Both the position numbers and the translations under genes were made by a program. Positions 1 to 13,600 of a stretch of 64,000 bases of DNA are shown here, piece by piece (position 1 is the first letter of the stretch; every line of letters begins with the position of its first letter). The stretch comes from Dermatophagoides farinae. Lineage: Eukaryota; Arthropoda; Arachnida; Sarcoptiformes; Pyroglyphidae. The DNA is taken from contig NC_134683.1 of NCBI RefSeq assembly GCF_024713945.1, positions 4,155,501-4,219,500 on the forward strand, written 5' to 3'. A model generated the notes under the pieces. The model worked only from the letters and a program-made list of their open reading frames with translations. It was not told where the DNA came from and searched no databases.

Positions 1-3000
1 TCGATCGGTGATTGACCTTTGTCATCATCAAGCGTGAGTCGATTATTGGCCAGATTTAATGTAACGATGGACGTGCGATCCCATAGATTGGCCGGTATCC
101 ATTGGATCTGATTGTCATTCAAATGTAGCGATTTAAGTCGCGAACAACGAACAAACAGCCGATAAAATCGAGCCAAATCTTTGATAAGATTATGCTGTAA
201 GCTCAATGTTTGTATGACAAATGAAGCTTTTCGACTGTTGTTGTTGTTGTCCACTGTTGTTGTCAATGTTTTATTGTCGTCATCAACATCATCACCATCA
301 TCATCATCGGGATCGAGCTGTAGGTCGACGATGTAATTATGATTGAGCGATAGTGACTGTAATTGAGCACAATAACCGACCCCGAACAGATGTAGGGGTA
401 AGCGGCGAATTAAGTTATGATTAGCTAACATTGACAAAGTTTTGCCACAAAATTGTTTGAGAAAACGAGGCCTCAATTGTTCAATTTGATTGGCCGATAA
501 ATCGAGAACACGTACAGCCAATGTTTGTTCGCGTTGATTACGATGATGATGATGATGATGATGAGCCGTGTTTGCCCAATTTTTGTTGTTGTTGCTGTTG
601 ATGTTGTTTGTCGTTGTGATGGCTGAATTTTGACAATTTGCCAAAGTTTTTATTTGATTATTCGATACATTCAAATAGAGAGCAAATTGGTCTCCATCAT
701 CACCATCACCGACATTGTTGTCGTCGTCGTTAGCATCGTTAGTGGAGAATGCTGCGGGCTGCCGTATCTGAAGGAATGGATCGATCGACAAACATTCAAG
801 TCGATTACCATCGAGCAATAATGTCAAAGAATTACTTTCATTAGCCATATTGACAAAAGTTCCCGGTTCTATGTAATTAATTTGATTGCGAGATAAAACC
901 AGTGACTGTAGTCGAGGCAACTCATTGAATGCTCCTGAATCAAGACGTTCGATTCGATTGAAATAAAGGGTTAGACTTTCCAGTTTAGCTAGACGAGCAA
1001 ATGAATCTCGATGTATTCTTGTCAGGTGATTATAACTCACAATCACCGATTGTAAATGTTTGGCTTCACTAAGTCGATTTGCCGCTATTGAATCGATATG
1101 ATTATTCTGTAAATCTAGATGTTTGATACCCGGAAATAGATGAATCAAGTGGCTAGGAATCCAACGTAATTCATTGAAATCAAATTGTAGCCATTTGACA
1201 TGAGAAAATTTTGTTTCGCTAGTGTTTGTGTCGGTCCAATCGACGTTGGCCAATGAACTAAGGTCAAGAAATTGTAATCGATTCATATATTGAGCTAATT
1301 GAACTGGTTGAATTTGAAGCAAACGATTTCCACCAAGCCGTAGTTCATTCAATTGGCGACAAGCACGGAAAGCATCGGCTGATAAATAAACTAGGTTATT
1401 TTTCGATAATGTCAATGATTTCAAACGGGGGCCACACCAACCAACCAAATCATCACTATCCAAACGGCTTATAGCATTGTCATGTAGATTTAGTTTGACT
1501 AGATTTCGAAGCGTATTGAAAGCAGCTGTAGGCATTTGTTCAATAAGATTTTGGGAAAGATCAAGCACTTCTAGTGTTTTAGACGAAGCGCCAAATGCAT
1601 CGGGCGGATCGATCGTTTGAATTCGGTTATTTTTCATGAGAAGCTGTCTCAATCCGATCAATTCACGGAAGGCGATCGGATATTTGTCGATTAGATTGTA
1701 ATTAACATCTAACACTTTCAATGATCGAGCGGTGGGCCCATCAAATGTAGCCGTATGTGAAAGACCGGCGCTCGATAACCGATTATTCGAGATGGAAAGC
1801 TTGTCCAATCGAATCGAACGAAATAAATCAGGTCCAAGTGATTGAATGAAATTGAAATCCAGATAGAGCTGTTCGATTCGAAGCTCTTCATCTACATCTA
1901 TGGATTCATTCAAGTTCGTTCGGCTGTCATCAACATCATTGTTCCAGCTGGAATATTTCCCTAAATGGCCGGTTGTGAATCGAGTACTATTATTCTCATT
2001 TCGTTTTAGATTTTGATCGGCAATCCGATTTGGTGATTGAAAATTGGCAAAAAGATTGTCGGGTAGTTGACCAATCAGATTGTGACTAAGATCGATTAAT
2101 TGAATTCGCCGAACCGATAGTTTGAATGGTGAAAGATGGGCGATTAGATTGCCCTGCAGTTGTAACATTTCCAATTTGGCTAAAGGTTCGATTGCATCGA
2201 ATGGAATTTTCCGTAACAAACAGTTTGATATGGATAGTGAACGAAGCGATGGTGGAAAAGGATTGCCTTCAACTCGTTCGATCATATTAGAATCAAAGTC
2301 AATTTGTTCAAGTGAGGTTAATTGAGAAAATGAACCATCATCGATGATAAACAGGCGATTTTCGTTGAGCAATAACGTTCGTAACTTTTGTAAACGATGT
2401 AATGGCCTATGTTTTATAACTTCGATTTGATTGCCTTTGAGCGATAACCATTGTAGCTGTTCTAGGTGATCAAGCGCTTCGATCGGTATGTCAACCAGTT
2501 GCCCATACGACAAATCTAACGTGGTCAACGTTCGTGATATGGCCAAATCACGAAATACATTGCCATCGACGTAAGAAAGCCGAGTATTAGTAATCGATAA
2601 CGATGCTAATGTGATTAGACGGGCGAACGAATTCCGATCATTGAGGCGTGTTAATTGACGGGCACCATGAATTCGAACCCGATAAAGATGTGGACCAAAT
2701 GTATTCGATTCATTGTTCATCATACGACTTAGATCGGGTAGAGAATCGAATGGAACATTAACACAGGTCACGTCCATATATTGGGCCGTATAATTCTGGC
2801 ATAGACACATTCGATTTAAATCACAGTAAATTTGTCCTAGTCGTCGTCGACGATTATTATTGCCACCACCACCATCATCATCATTGTTTTCATTTCGTTG
2901 ATTGACTGAGGTTGGCGACAATTCTAGTGATTCAATAATTGTCACAATAATCATTATTATTATTATTATACACCCAGAAATGATTGACATTCTCCATAAA

Positions 3001-3011
3001 GTAGCCATCAT
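1..3011 (-). CDS. Leucine-rich-repeat surface protein, chaoptin-like (3' end off window)
   Basis: One uninterrupted frame runs from an ATG at 3011 to the left edge (1,003 codons) with no stop, so the C-terminus is missing. An in-frame TAA about 60 nt upstream of the ATG supports this start. Residues about 8-26 form a hydrophobic signal segment (SGCIIIIIMIIVTIIES). A cysteine cap follows (YCDLNRMCLC...VTC), typical of LRR N-terminal flanks. After that come roughly 35 consecutive repeats of about 24 residues of the LxxLxLxxNxL type, for example LTTLDLSYGQL, LEVLDLSQNLI and TLNLANNRLTL. Uninterrupted extracellular LRR arrays of this size are typical of chaoptin, a GPI-anchored adhesion protein of insect photoreceptors. 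The GPI signal cannot be seen here, so another long LRR protein remains possible. The LRR class is secure; the chaoptin name is an inference from length and architecture. Low-complexity Asn/Asp/His inserts interrupt some repeats. Confidence 0.85.
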   Translation of the reverse strand, partial: MMATLWRMSIISGCIIIIIMIIVTIIESLELSPTSVNQRNENNDDDGGGGNNNRRRRLGQIYCDLNRMCLCQNYTAQYMDVTCVNVPFDSLPDLSRMMNNESNTFGPHLYRVRIHGARQLTRLNDRNSFARLITLASLSITNTRLSYVDGNVFRDLAISRTLTTLDLSYGQLVDIPIEALDHLEQLQWLSLKGNQIEVIKHRPLHRLQKLRTLLLNENRLFIIDDGSFSQLTSLEQIDFDSNMIERVEGNPFPPSLRSLSISNCLLRKIPFDAIEPLAKLEMLQLQGNLIAHLSPFKLSVRRIQLIDLSHNLIGQLPDNLFANFQSPNRIADQNLKRNENNSTRFTTGHLGKYSSWNNDVDDSRTNLNESIDVDEELRIEQLYLDFNFIQSLGPDLFRSIRLDKLSISNNRLSSAGLSHTATFDGPTARSLKVLDVNYNLIDKYPIAFRELIGLRQLLMKNNRIQTIDPPDAFGASSKTLEVLDLSQNLIEQMPTAAFNTLRNLVKLNLHDNAISRLDSDDLVGWCGPRLKSLTLSKNNLVYLSADAFRACRQLNELRLGGNRLLQIQPVQLAQYMNRLQFLDLSSLANVDWTDTNTSETKFSHVKWLQFDFNELRWIPSHLIHLFPGIKHLDLQNNHIDSIAANRLSEAKHLQSVIVSYNHLTRIHRDSFARLAKLESLTLYFNRIERLDSGAFNELPRLQSLVLSRNQINYIEPGTFVNMANESNSLTLLLDGNRLECLSIDPFLQIRQPAAFSTNDANDDDNNVGDGDDGDQFALYLNVSNNQIKTLANCQNSAITTTNNINSNNNKNWANTAHHHHHHHRNQREQTLAVRVLDLSANQIEQLRPRFLKQFCGKTLSMLANHNLIRRLPLHLFGVGYCAQLQSLSLNHNYIVDLQLDPDDDDGDDVDDDNKTLTTTVDNNNNSRKASFVIQTLSLQHNLIKDLARFYRLFVRCSRLKSLHLNDNQIQWIPANLWDRTSIVTLNLANNRLTLDDDKGQSPI

Positions 3012-4564
3012 CGTTTTGAATAAAACAATTGCAACAAACAAACAAACAAACGAATCAGCCACAGCGACAATTTACGATCGGATCATTTTGTATTTACTGC
3101 TGATCGGGGTTCTGCTGCTATTTGGAATAGAAAAACAAATATAAAAAAAAATATGAGTAAATCAATCGGAATGAAATTGAAACATTTTGGAAACACAAAC
3201 ATTTTTTTTTCGCAGTCAATCAGCGTGTGTTTATGTGTGTAGGATTTTCAATTTCTCATTTAACCTGAATTTGTTATTTTGGGTTCATGAAAATCTATCT
3301 ATAACGACCTATGAACGTGCAAACAACAGAGTAAATTCTCTCTCTTTTTCTCTCCTTAAATGTTAAATGGCCAAAAAAAACGGTTAAATGGATCAAGACT
3401 TTTATAATTTTTTTTTGCTTTGTTTCTGTGTTTATGGATTATTTGTTCGTTCACAAGTTTCATAGTAATGGTGACATTTGGTCGTACAAGTTTCACTTAT
3501 ATAAATGACTACGATTAGCTATTATTTGGCCGATTACTATATTTGCCGACTTTGAGACAAACAACAACGATAACACAACAGCCGGCAACATTTTCGTCAT
3601 GTTGAAATTTGTTTTTCTCGATATATCGAATTCTAGGATTGATTCTTAGACGACAGAAATAAGTATTAAAATGGATAAATATGGCCCATGTTATGATGAT
3701 GAACAACAAACTAAATGAAATGAAATCCAAAATCCAAAATCCAAAGACAAATATATGTCTCAGCTGTTTATGATTTTGATTACACTTACACTATGCTAAC
3801 GTGATCCATTTAAAAGGGCATTTAAAGCATTTTTCTTTGCAATTTTCGTTTTTATTTTATTTTTTTTTTTTTTGACCAAATGATGTGTCACTGTTAATTG
3901 TCGTAAAAGCGGCGACTTGGGTGTGGAGGGGGAAGAGAAGCCAATGCTGTTGTTGTTACTGATGGTCATCATCATCATCATTGAAATTAAATACTCTAAA
4001 CACGAATTTGTTGTTTTTTCCCCACCATTGGTTGATGACCCCTTTTCTTCAATTGATTGAACTATTTTTGGTTATAATAATAGAATAGCTTGAATTTGGA
4101 AACAAGAAAAAAAAATAGGAAATCGAAAACGATAAGGTTTCGGTCACGAAGAAATATCTAACGGATAGACAATGATAATGATAATGATGATGATGATGAT
4201 TGAAATGGAAATTGAAATCGGTGTGAAATGTGTCGACATAAACATAATAATATAATGTGTGTGTGTCGACAACATAAACACATCCCGCCGCCCACACTGA
4301 CCAACCACATCAAATAGTCATCAATAATTGTTCAATGATGATGATGATTGCTCATAATAATTGTCATCCTGTCCAGTTTATCTATCCATCTATCTTTTTT
4401 TTTGTCTTGTCTTGTTTTGTGATTTCAATTTCATTATGAAAAAAAATCGGTCCAAGCAGCAAGCAGGAAAGGCAATCATGTTCATTGTTTTTGCATTTAG
4501 CTTTGAAAATAAATTCGTTCCCTATGTATGTGCATCGGGTACAACGTGTTTCCCGAAATTTCAC

Positions 4565-4567
<3 letters not shown>

Positions 4568-4598
<31 letters not shown>
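4568..4598. repeat. CA dinucleotide microsatellite
   Basis: An almost perfect CA run of about 31 nt in the spacer downstream of the kinase gene. It generates spurious frames of alternating Thr-His or Val-Cys on the two strands. Confidence 0.9.
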
Positions 4599-4599
<1 letters not shown>

Positions 4600-7500
4600 G
4601 TTATCAAAAAAGATGCAATCTATGAATACTAATTTGTTCATTCATTCATTCGTTGTTGGCTGGTTGGTGAGATGTGATGGTCACGTACATCCTGGTGTGT
4701 GTGTGTGTGTTCAGTGACAGGAAGGCATATAATAATCATAAACGCGGGTAGTACAAAAATGGCTGTGTTTAGTAGTATCTATTGTGTGTGTGTGTGTGTT
4801 CGGATTGCAATTGGAAACTTTACCACCAAAAGAAAAACGAAACCCAAACGAAATAGCACACACACACTTGACATCAACTATTTATTGTTTCACCATTCAA
4901 TGAAATGAAATGAATGAAATTGAAATGTTGTGAATCGAGTTTCACATTCACATTCAATTCTGTTACAGGCATTTAGTATGTGTGTGTGTGTATGTTTCAA
5001 ATTTATTTATTCTATTCTATACTCAGAATGTTCGGGTTATTCTTATTGGGCAGTGAAAAAAAAGAAAGAAAAAATGAAAGGCAGTTTTCTCGTGCGTGTG
5101 TGTGCGAACAAAGTGATCATCGACAGTCAAACAGTCACAGCCAGCAGTCGTCTTTCTAGTGTATAATGGCCATTGCTATTTCCTTCATAAAATGATGAAC
5201 GGAACGTCGAACAACATTTAATAAAGCCATCGATAATCCGTTTGTATGTGGACAGGAAAAAACGGTATTTACTCACTCTCTCTCTCTATATTAGGTTTTC
5301 ATATTGATGCTTCACCAAAAAAAAGTCGCGCCATCCTCATCAATATCTCTAGCATTCATTCATATGCGAATCATATATACCCACGATATATACCCCCCTG
5401 ATAATATGGTTGACATCATCATTATTGATGACGATCCCAAAAATATTTTGTCTGATATTGGCTGGTGATCGGAAGAATAGCACCAGCACCTTGTGTATAT
5501 CGATCGTCTTTGAAATGTCGAAAAAGATTTCCGATCATAAAACAAAACAAAACAAAACAAAATTGACAAGAATGGCAACCAAAAAAAAGAGAGATGGCCA
5601 GTTCAGTCCAGTACAGTGATCGAACAACAAAAAAAAAACCGAAAAGCTAAAACAAACAAAATAACCAAAGGGTTAACTTTAGCCAAAGCTTTCTTTTTTT
5701 TTGGTTATAGATTGAAAAGCCAGCCGTTGTATGATCGATACACATGCATCATCATTATAAATGATGATCCAGAATTACCCAAAAACAAAAAAAAGCATAG
5801 AATTTATAATTGAAAACTTTACACCATCATCCAATGTCATTAGTATTAAAAATAAAATAAAAATTGCAAGATGCCAAAAAAAGTTGACAAAAAAAAATCT
5901 GACTCAGCGTTATCCACTACTATGGAATGAAATGAATACATGCACGAGAATCTTATTCAAGCATCTATGTATTTTGATTAATGACATTCAATGACACATT
6001 GCATATAAACGTGTGTAGCGTATATATGGAACACCACCATTACCACCATATTCTGTATGGCTTCCTTTTACCGGTACAAAACACAAACACAAAACGACAC
6101 AGCCTGGTTTTTTGTTTCAACTATGCAACTATGAAATGAAAACAAAATAATCAATGATTATACCAAAAGATGGACATACGTCAATCGTCGTTATTATTAG
6201 AGGGCTTATCTCTTTTTGTGATTATCATCATCAATGGATTTTTTTTTGTTAATGAATAAATCAATAGTCTATTGCCATTTTATCATCATTATCATCATCA
6301 TCATTGTATTTGTATCAAAATTTTCATTTATTCATTCATAAATCGAATTCTCAATCATTAATGAGTTTTGTTTTGTTTATTTGAACAATAGAACAAAAAA
6401 AATTCATTTCGACAATGAAAAAGGGGCTCAAAGAAAGGCTCCAACACCAGTTGTTGTTGTTGTATAGCATACATTTAAGCAAAACAAAGATCATATCGAA
6501 TATCGATTCAAGCATCGATTACACATCATCATCATCATCATCATCATTTACTAAAGTGTGAACAGCATGTGTGTGATGGTCACGGCTACTGAAAAAAAAA
6601 TGTTATATATTGACTACTAGCTCTGGCTACATATTGTATGAATTGTAAATAAATATAATACAGAAACACAATGGGCAAATCAAAGCAAAAATAAGCAAGA
6701 ATAATATGGAATATAATGGTGTGTGTGTGATATAATAATAATGTATTAATGCCAAAGATTAAGAGAGAGAGAGAGAGAGAGAGAGGTGTCAAAGATTCTA
6801 AATGAAACTATTAGTCTTTTCTTTCTCTCTTTTTTTTGTTACATTAAAAGAAAAAATTGGGGAATGAATCGATAGTGGTGGTGGTGGTGGTGGTGGTGAT
6901 GGTGGTGGGCCACTCGATTTGATACACTTCAAATATAAAGAAAGAGATAGAGAGAATTGCCATCGGAAAAAAATTGTATATTTACTTGCATAGATGATGA
7001 TGATGATGATGATTATAATACCGCGTTTCAAGATTGAATGAGGTGCCATATCAATGATTGAATAATAGATACATTTTGGACATGGGCCATATGCTTAGAT
7101 ATGCATTTTAGATTCGTTTTTTTTCTTTTTCTTCTTTGGATCAACATCATCATCATCATATAAAAATGTAGATAACTATCATTGATATGAATAATGGAAC
7201 ACAGACACAGAAACATCAAAGAAAAGATATATCAGACATTTTTGAATCATTCATTGTGTGTGTGTATGAAGCAAGTAGTAGACAGAAATAACAAAACAAT
7301 CCGGTATTCTGTTTGTCTTCAAATGAAAAAAAACGACAGTCAATATAAGCAAAAAAAAGTGAAAGATAGAAAGATGTTTGATGGATCAACATTCAAATGG
7401 AAATGTCGGCGTGTGTGTGTGTGTGTATGGAAGAGATTCATACACATTTACACACAGAGCGAGAGAGAGAGAGAGAGAGATATATTCAAAATGACAGGGA

Positions 7501-7875
7501 CATTATTTTTTCGGGATGATGATAAAATGGATTGTTTTTTGTTTGTTTGTTTGTTATTTTGACATCGACAATCGAGTCGTTATTCGTTATGGGTAATCGA
7601 ATCAAAGACAATCATCACGAATCGACGGGTAATTCTTTTTTTTTTTTGAATTGGCAATCCATTCATTCATTCATTCATTCACATTCACATTCTATTTATA
7701 AACATTATCATCATTATCATTGAATCATCATCATCATCATGGATTATAGTTGTCTACATATCTGGTGTGATGCAAAGCAAGTTCACCTTCATCGATCGAT
7801 GATACGCTCGAACAGTTATTGTCTATGGGTGAAAAAGTATTGGGCCCAGAAAAAAATGAAAATATTCGAATTTGT

Positions 7876-7878
<3 letters not shown>

Positions 7879-7945
<67 letters not shown>
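7879..7945. repeat. Longest CA microsatellite in the window
   Basis: An uninterrupted CA run of about 67 nt (33 units) in the same spacer. It is the longest dinucleotide tract I found and a likely length-polymorphic marker. Confidence 0.95.
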
Positions 7946-7949
<4 letters not shown>

Positions 7950-10534
7950 AATACATCTGCTACTTTTTTTCGACAAAGAATGAAAAAAAATGATTACAGA
8001 ATATTAGAATATATTTGAGCAACAACTGAAAGCTCCAATGAAAATGTATATGATCAGGATGATGATGACATACTTACATTAACCGATGATGATGATGATG
8101 ATGATAATCAATTCTCAAAAGTGGTTGGCTGTCATTTTGGTCATCGATGATGATGATGATGATGGTGGTCAACATGTATGACAAATGTTGTTGACATTGG
8201 AATGAATGACTTGACTAACTTATATTATATTGAATTGATGGTTGTTGGTTGTTGTTGCTGTAAATTGACAATCTAAAATATGATGAATGATTCGATAATG
8301 ATGTTGCCGGTTTTTCTTTCTCTCAAAGAAAAAAAAATCGAATTGAAGTTAATTTTTTTTACTTAAAAAAAAGAAAAAGAAAGAAAATTTGTTTCAACAA
8401 ATACGCACACACACAGTGTCAATGATCATAAATCATAAAACACACACACACACAAATGTTCGAAAAACTATTTCGACAGTATTGGGATCAAAACAAAAAA
8501 AAATTTTTTTTCAAAAAATTTGAAATTCGAATCAGGCAATCGAACCAATTCAATGATGATGATGATGATCGAAACAAATTGAAATTGAATTCTTGGCCAA
8601 ACTACCGATGTTGTTGATGATTATGATCGATTCTGTTTTTTTTTCTCACTCGTTATTGGTATTGTGACAACCCGAAAAAGCGAGCCATCCATGTATTATT
8701 CTTATTCTTCTATCGGCTTGTCTTCTCATTTGTGTATGTATAAAATGTGGGCTGGCTTCATCATCATCCAAAAAAAAAGAAGAAAGAAAAAAGAACCAAA
8801 GACCAGACGCGCCAACTTTTATGTTTGGTTCATTTCAAAAAAAAAAAAAAACGAAGAAAAAAATTTCTCCACCATACAACTCAGAATGAATAAAAATTCA
8901 CCACGAGCATCAACAACAATATAAATACACACACAAACAAATCGAATGAAACTGCGCGCCCGTTCCATCATCATCATCATCATGATCGTCATCAAAACAT
9001 TCAGCTAGTTAGTTAGCTTGACTTGGCTTGGTCCTTCTTCAACCAACCAACCAACCAACCAAACGAAACAAACTAAACGAACGAACGAAAAAAAATGATA
9101 AACTGATTCGGCCATATAATCATATAACACATATACAACAACAATCATAGGCACATTCAAAAAATGTGAATGAATTCAAAGTAAGTGTGTGTGTGTGTGT
9201 TTGGAGGGGGTTTCCTAAGAGTTTTATTCGAGTAAAAACAAATTTTTTTTTTCGAGTATACTTTTCTCATTTTCTCACCAAATTGATACAGATGCTGTTT
9301 TGGTTAGTTTGTTTGGTTGGTTGGTTGTGTCGCGTGTTCTTCTTCTTAAACCAAATTTTTTGGCAAACAAACAACCATACAGAATTCAAAAAATTGTTGA
9401 GAAACGAATGTTTTGGAAATTCATTCAATGTTCATTGATGCACCAAACAACAACAACAACAACAGCGGCAACGACAACAACAACAACAACAACAACAATG
9501 ATTTTATGCCTGGTCATTCATCTGAGAAAAATTGAATTGAATTGAATTGAAATTCAAATTTTCGATTACCTTGTTGTTGTTGTTATTGGCTGAACACTTG
9601 AGAAAAAAAAATTTTTTTTTCTTTCTGGATTCATTCATAATCGAATGATGATTATCACTGATGTTATATTATTATCATTGTGATAAATATTGACCAGCTG
9701 CTTACACACACCAATCAACCAATGTTCAGTCTCTGGATTTGCTTCATTCATACAAAAAAAATTTTTTTTTTTTTTTTTTGCTAACCAAAGCAAATTTTTG
9801 CTGTTATTGTTCGTCAACGATGAAAATTCTGGTTGGTTATTCAAAAAATAAAATAAAAAAAATTCCAATGCTATTCACATGGCCATTGTTCATATGAAAA
9901 TGTGTTGGTGGTGGTGGTGGTTGCTGGGAGTTTAACAAATCGGTTGAAAATCATGGTTGATCAATCATAAAAAAAAACCTTGTATAGTAGTGGCGATAAA
10001 TTGACTTGTCAAAACAATTTGGATTTTCCTTCGTGACGGAAAAGGAAACTCGGTTATCTATCAATCGGTTTTTTTTTGTTGTTGGTTGTTGGTTGCTGGT
10101 TGTTGTTGGTTGCTGTTGGATATAAAACAGGGTAGGGCAATTCAATTAATAAGATTCAATCATTGATTGGTGTTTCTGTGATCGGTTCGGTTCGGTTCGA
10201 TTCGATTCTTCTTCTTCACAATTCTCAATTATTTATAGTTGATTTGACTTGCTAATTTTTTTTTCCACTTCTCTTCCTCGAATCCTTCAAATCCATTGTG
10301 TACTCTAGAAGTAGATGGATGTGCACTATAGTGAGAAGAACATTATTTTTTCGAAACGAAAAAAAAAAATTCGACACTTACCGTTAATTAATTATCCACA
10401 CAAGAATCGAGGCGGTCTTTGTACATACACAAAATTCCTCAAAAAAAAAAAAAAAAAAAAACGGGAACATGCACATCTTTTATGATGTTGCTTGCTGCAA
10501 ATTGTCAATTTTCAAATCAAAAAAAAATTTTTTT

Positions 10535-10540
10535 TTTATT
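10535..10540 (-). terminator. Candidate polyadenylation signal of the triokinase gene
   Basis: AATAAA on the minus strand about 80 nt past the TGA at 10621, followed by an A/T-rich run. Position and sequence fit a eukaryotic cleavage/polyadenylation hexamer. No transcript evidence is available. Confidence 0.5.
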
Positions 10541-10620
10541 GAATAAATCAATCAATGAATTGAATTGATTGGTAATCATCATTTTTACAGATAATTAATT
10601 TCATACAACGATACTATTGT

Positions 10621-13600
10621 TCAATTATTCACTGATTGATTGATTGATTGATTAATTTTTTTCAATTGTTCATCTATACGATGGTGACCTGATGATTCAT
10701 ATGTTAATGTATCGATTATTGCCTGTAACCAAATAGCGACGGCTATTGCACCAGCATCCGGTTGAATCACCAATGATTGATTTACATATGAAGCACGGCC
10801 AACTTTTGCTTGCATTGATGCGGTTTTTTCTAATCAAATGGATAATAAAATAATCATAATGTTAATAGTGGACGAAACAAAATTAAACATCTGGAATGAT
10901 TAATGATGATTGGAGAATCAAAATAAATCACATGATTGATAGATGATTCTGATCAAGGCAAAGGCCACCACCACCATCATATTCATATTCATTCATTCAG
11001 CAACTAAAATTGATTGATCAAGCAGCCATTGAATGAAAATAAAGACAAAATTTTCCACAGAATTGTTACAATTGTGACTGCAGGGATGTAAGTTTCCATC
11101 CATATATGGATGAATCAATTCCCATTTGCACTATTCAACAAAAAGTCTTATCAATGACTGTCTATGTCTATATCCCAAGGGATAGAGTGAGAGAGAGAAA
11201 TAAAAAGATTCACCAAGGCACCCATCATCATCACCATTCGATCATACAGATCACTGATACTCATCATTCAAGACAATCACCAATTGTTTTTTTTCAAAAA
11301 CAATATAAAAATAGGCTAATTGAATTCGTGTTCGTGTATGTGTGTGTGTGTGTGTATGTGTAAATTGCACAAAACGAAAACAACAAAAAAAAAATCGAAA
11401 AATTGAAAAATATGATTTCGAATAAAAATACTTACTTGCTTGATGCCAAGTTGATTCAGCCACAATAATAATAGATGTGGCCAATTGTTGTTCATTATCA
11501 TATTGATCTCGATCATGATCATCATCATCATCATCATCGATACATTGTTTAAGACCAACAATGATTCCATAGAGACCATCTATAAAGTAAAAAAAAAAAA
11601 ACGGAAAACAGAGTGACATTAGTTAAATTAAACGATCATGATATTCATGGTGATGGCTTCCACACACACACACACACATACACACACATTTGGCCTGGAT
11701 CATATCATCGATTCTTTTTTTTTCATTCTTTGGCCCGTCAATCAAAATCGAATTGAGATTAAAAACAAAAAAAAAACGAAAAAAAAAATTCCAAGACTCA
11801 TCAGCATTAGTATTAGCTTTCAATGACGTGATGTGATCATCATTTATATATTTAAAATAATTTGCATCGAATTTCATAAAATTCTCGATGCAAAAAAGGG
11901 TCGCACGCGTGCATAATGTTTGGAATGTCGCGTGTATAGTGTATAGGAAAATTAGAAGAAAAAAGATGGCCAAGTTTTTTTTTTTTTTTTTTGGTTCGAT
12001 TTGCATGAATGATTTGCCCTTACTATACTTATCCTCATTTAATTCATTCATTCATTCACTCCTTTTATTCCAATGAATTTTTTTTTTCGTGTGTTTCGTC
12101 GCTCATATCATCATCAGAATTAGCGCGAGCTCGTTAAATTGAGTCGAACGAAATGAAATTTGTTAACGAAAAAAAAAACTAACGAAAATTTCAAACTTTT
12201 TTTTAAATTGAGATCATCACACGGGCAAAAAAAAAAAGAATTACGAATCAGGCCTATGAATCTATCACAACTAGGATCGTTCATTCTTTTTCAAGTCATT
12301 TTCCTTATTTAGTTTTTTTAAAAAAAAAACTTTGAGCCATTTCCATCATTATCAAGTTATCAAAATTAGACAAAAGAAGATTCCAATCATCATCATCATC
12401 ATCAATTCACCAAATGAAAAATGCAAAAAATGAGCCCAAATGTGATGGTAAAACAATTAGCTTTGAGTGAATGTGATTAGTATACTATAAGAACTTACCG
12501 ATCATTGATCTATCGTTAATTCTAGCACCACCATAAGTACTAATTCGTTGTAAACAATATTCAAGTAATCGAAGCCAAAATGTCTCAGCTGTTCGTTGTA
12601 GTGGTGAAATAGTTTGATTTTCATCGAAATCATCATCAATTTGATGGACAAAATGATGTGCAGCGGTGAATAGTATGCTATAAATTGCTCCACTTGTACC
12701 ACCAATTTGGCCATTTATTAATAATTGAGATATTGTACCGAATGTAGGTGGTAACACTTGGTGGTGGTGGTGGTGTATGAAATGAATTAGTATCTAGATA
12801 GTTTTTTGCTTTTCTAGAACATTGAAACTTACAATTTAAATTGAATTGATCGAGTATTAATCGAGCAATTGATGCCAATGTTGAACCACAATCTGAATCG
12901 CCTACCGTTTCATCTAAACGATTAAGAAAATTTTCATTGTCAATCTGTTTACAGTGGAAAATCGAATGATTAAAATCTTGGGGGTCACACACACAAACAA
13001 TAAATCAATCAATTTTTAGCTCTTACAATTGCTTGACAAGCATTTTTTAAACATTTTCCATATGTTTCTGATGAACAAATATCCCGAAATAATCGACCAT
13101 GATTTTGTAATTCATTGGATGCTTTAGCCATCGAGAATACAGGTTCGGATTTATAAATGAAATCAGTATTTGTAACATGCATTTGTTTGGCTGTTTTATC
13201 AAATTCATCCAGAATTTCAAGAATATCGTCACCATCCACTAGAAAAATGGTAAGAGAAAAACCTTTCATATTGAACGATGTGAACAGACTGCCTGAATAG
13301 AATCGTTCAATGTTGACATTTCGTTGTCCTTGTAGTTGTTCAATAACTTCGTTCACAATGATATTCATTTCCATTGGAATCAAACCACCCAAATTGTTTA
13401 CTAGAACAACAATTCGTCGCTGATATCGTTCTAAGATACCATCACCGTCCAAATGACCAATCAATTCATCCAACATCAAGGAAACTGTTTCACGAGTGGA
13501 CAATAGCCGACTACGTCGAACACCTGATTCACCATGAACGCCTAGGCCAAGTTCCATTTGATCATTGGGCAAACGAAACGATGCACCATGTCCTACAATG

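Larger units (their letters stand above)
3012..10620. other. Gene-poor spacer of 7.6 kb
   Basis: I find no reading frame here with a recognisable domain. The stretch is dominated by simple sequence: ATG/ATC and CAT triplet runs, CA/TG tracts (4568-4598, 7879-7945), GA runs (about 6763-6785 and 7460-7480), GGT runs near 6870-6905, and many A or T homopolymers. Open frames within it are translations of these repeats. It separates two minus-strand genes, so the right part should hold the 3' end of the kinase gene and the left part the 5' flank of the LRR gene. I could not locate a specific promoter element. Confidence 0.6.

Noticed and set aside
4361-9545. Numerous open frames of 60-122 codons on both strands between the LRR and kinase genes
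   Set aside because: They translate microsatellites (Thr-His, Val-Cys, Ile, Met or Lys runs), have no domain or consistent codon use, and overlap one another on both strands.
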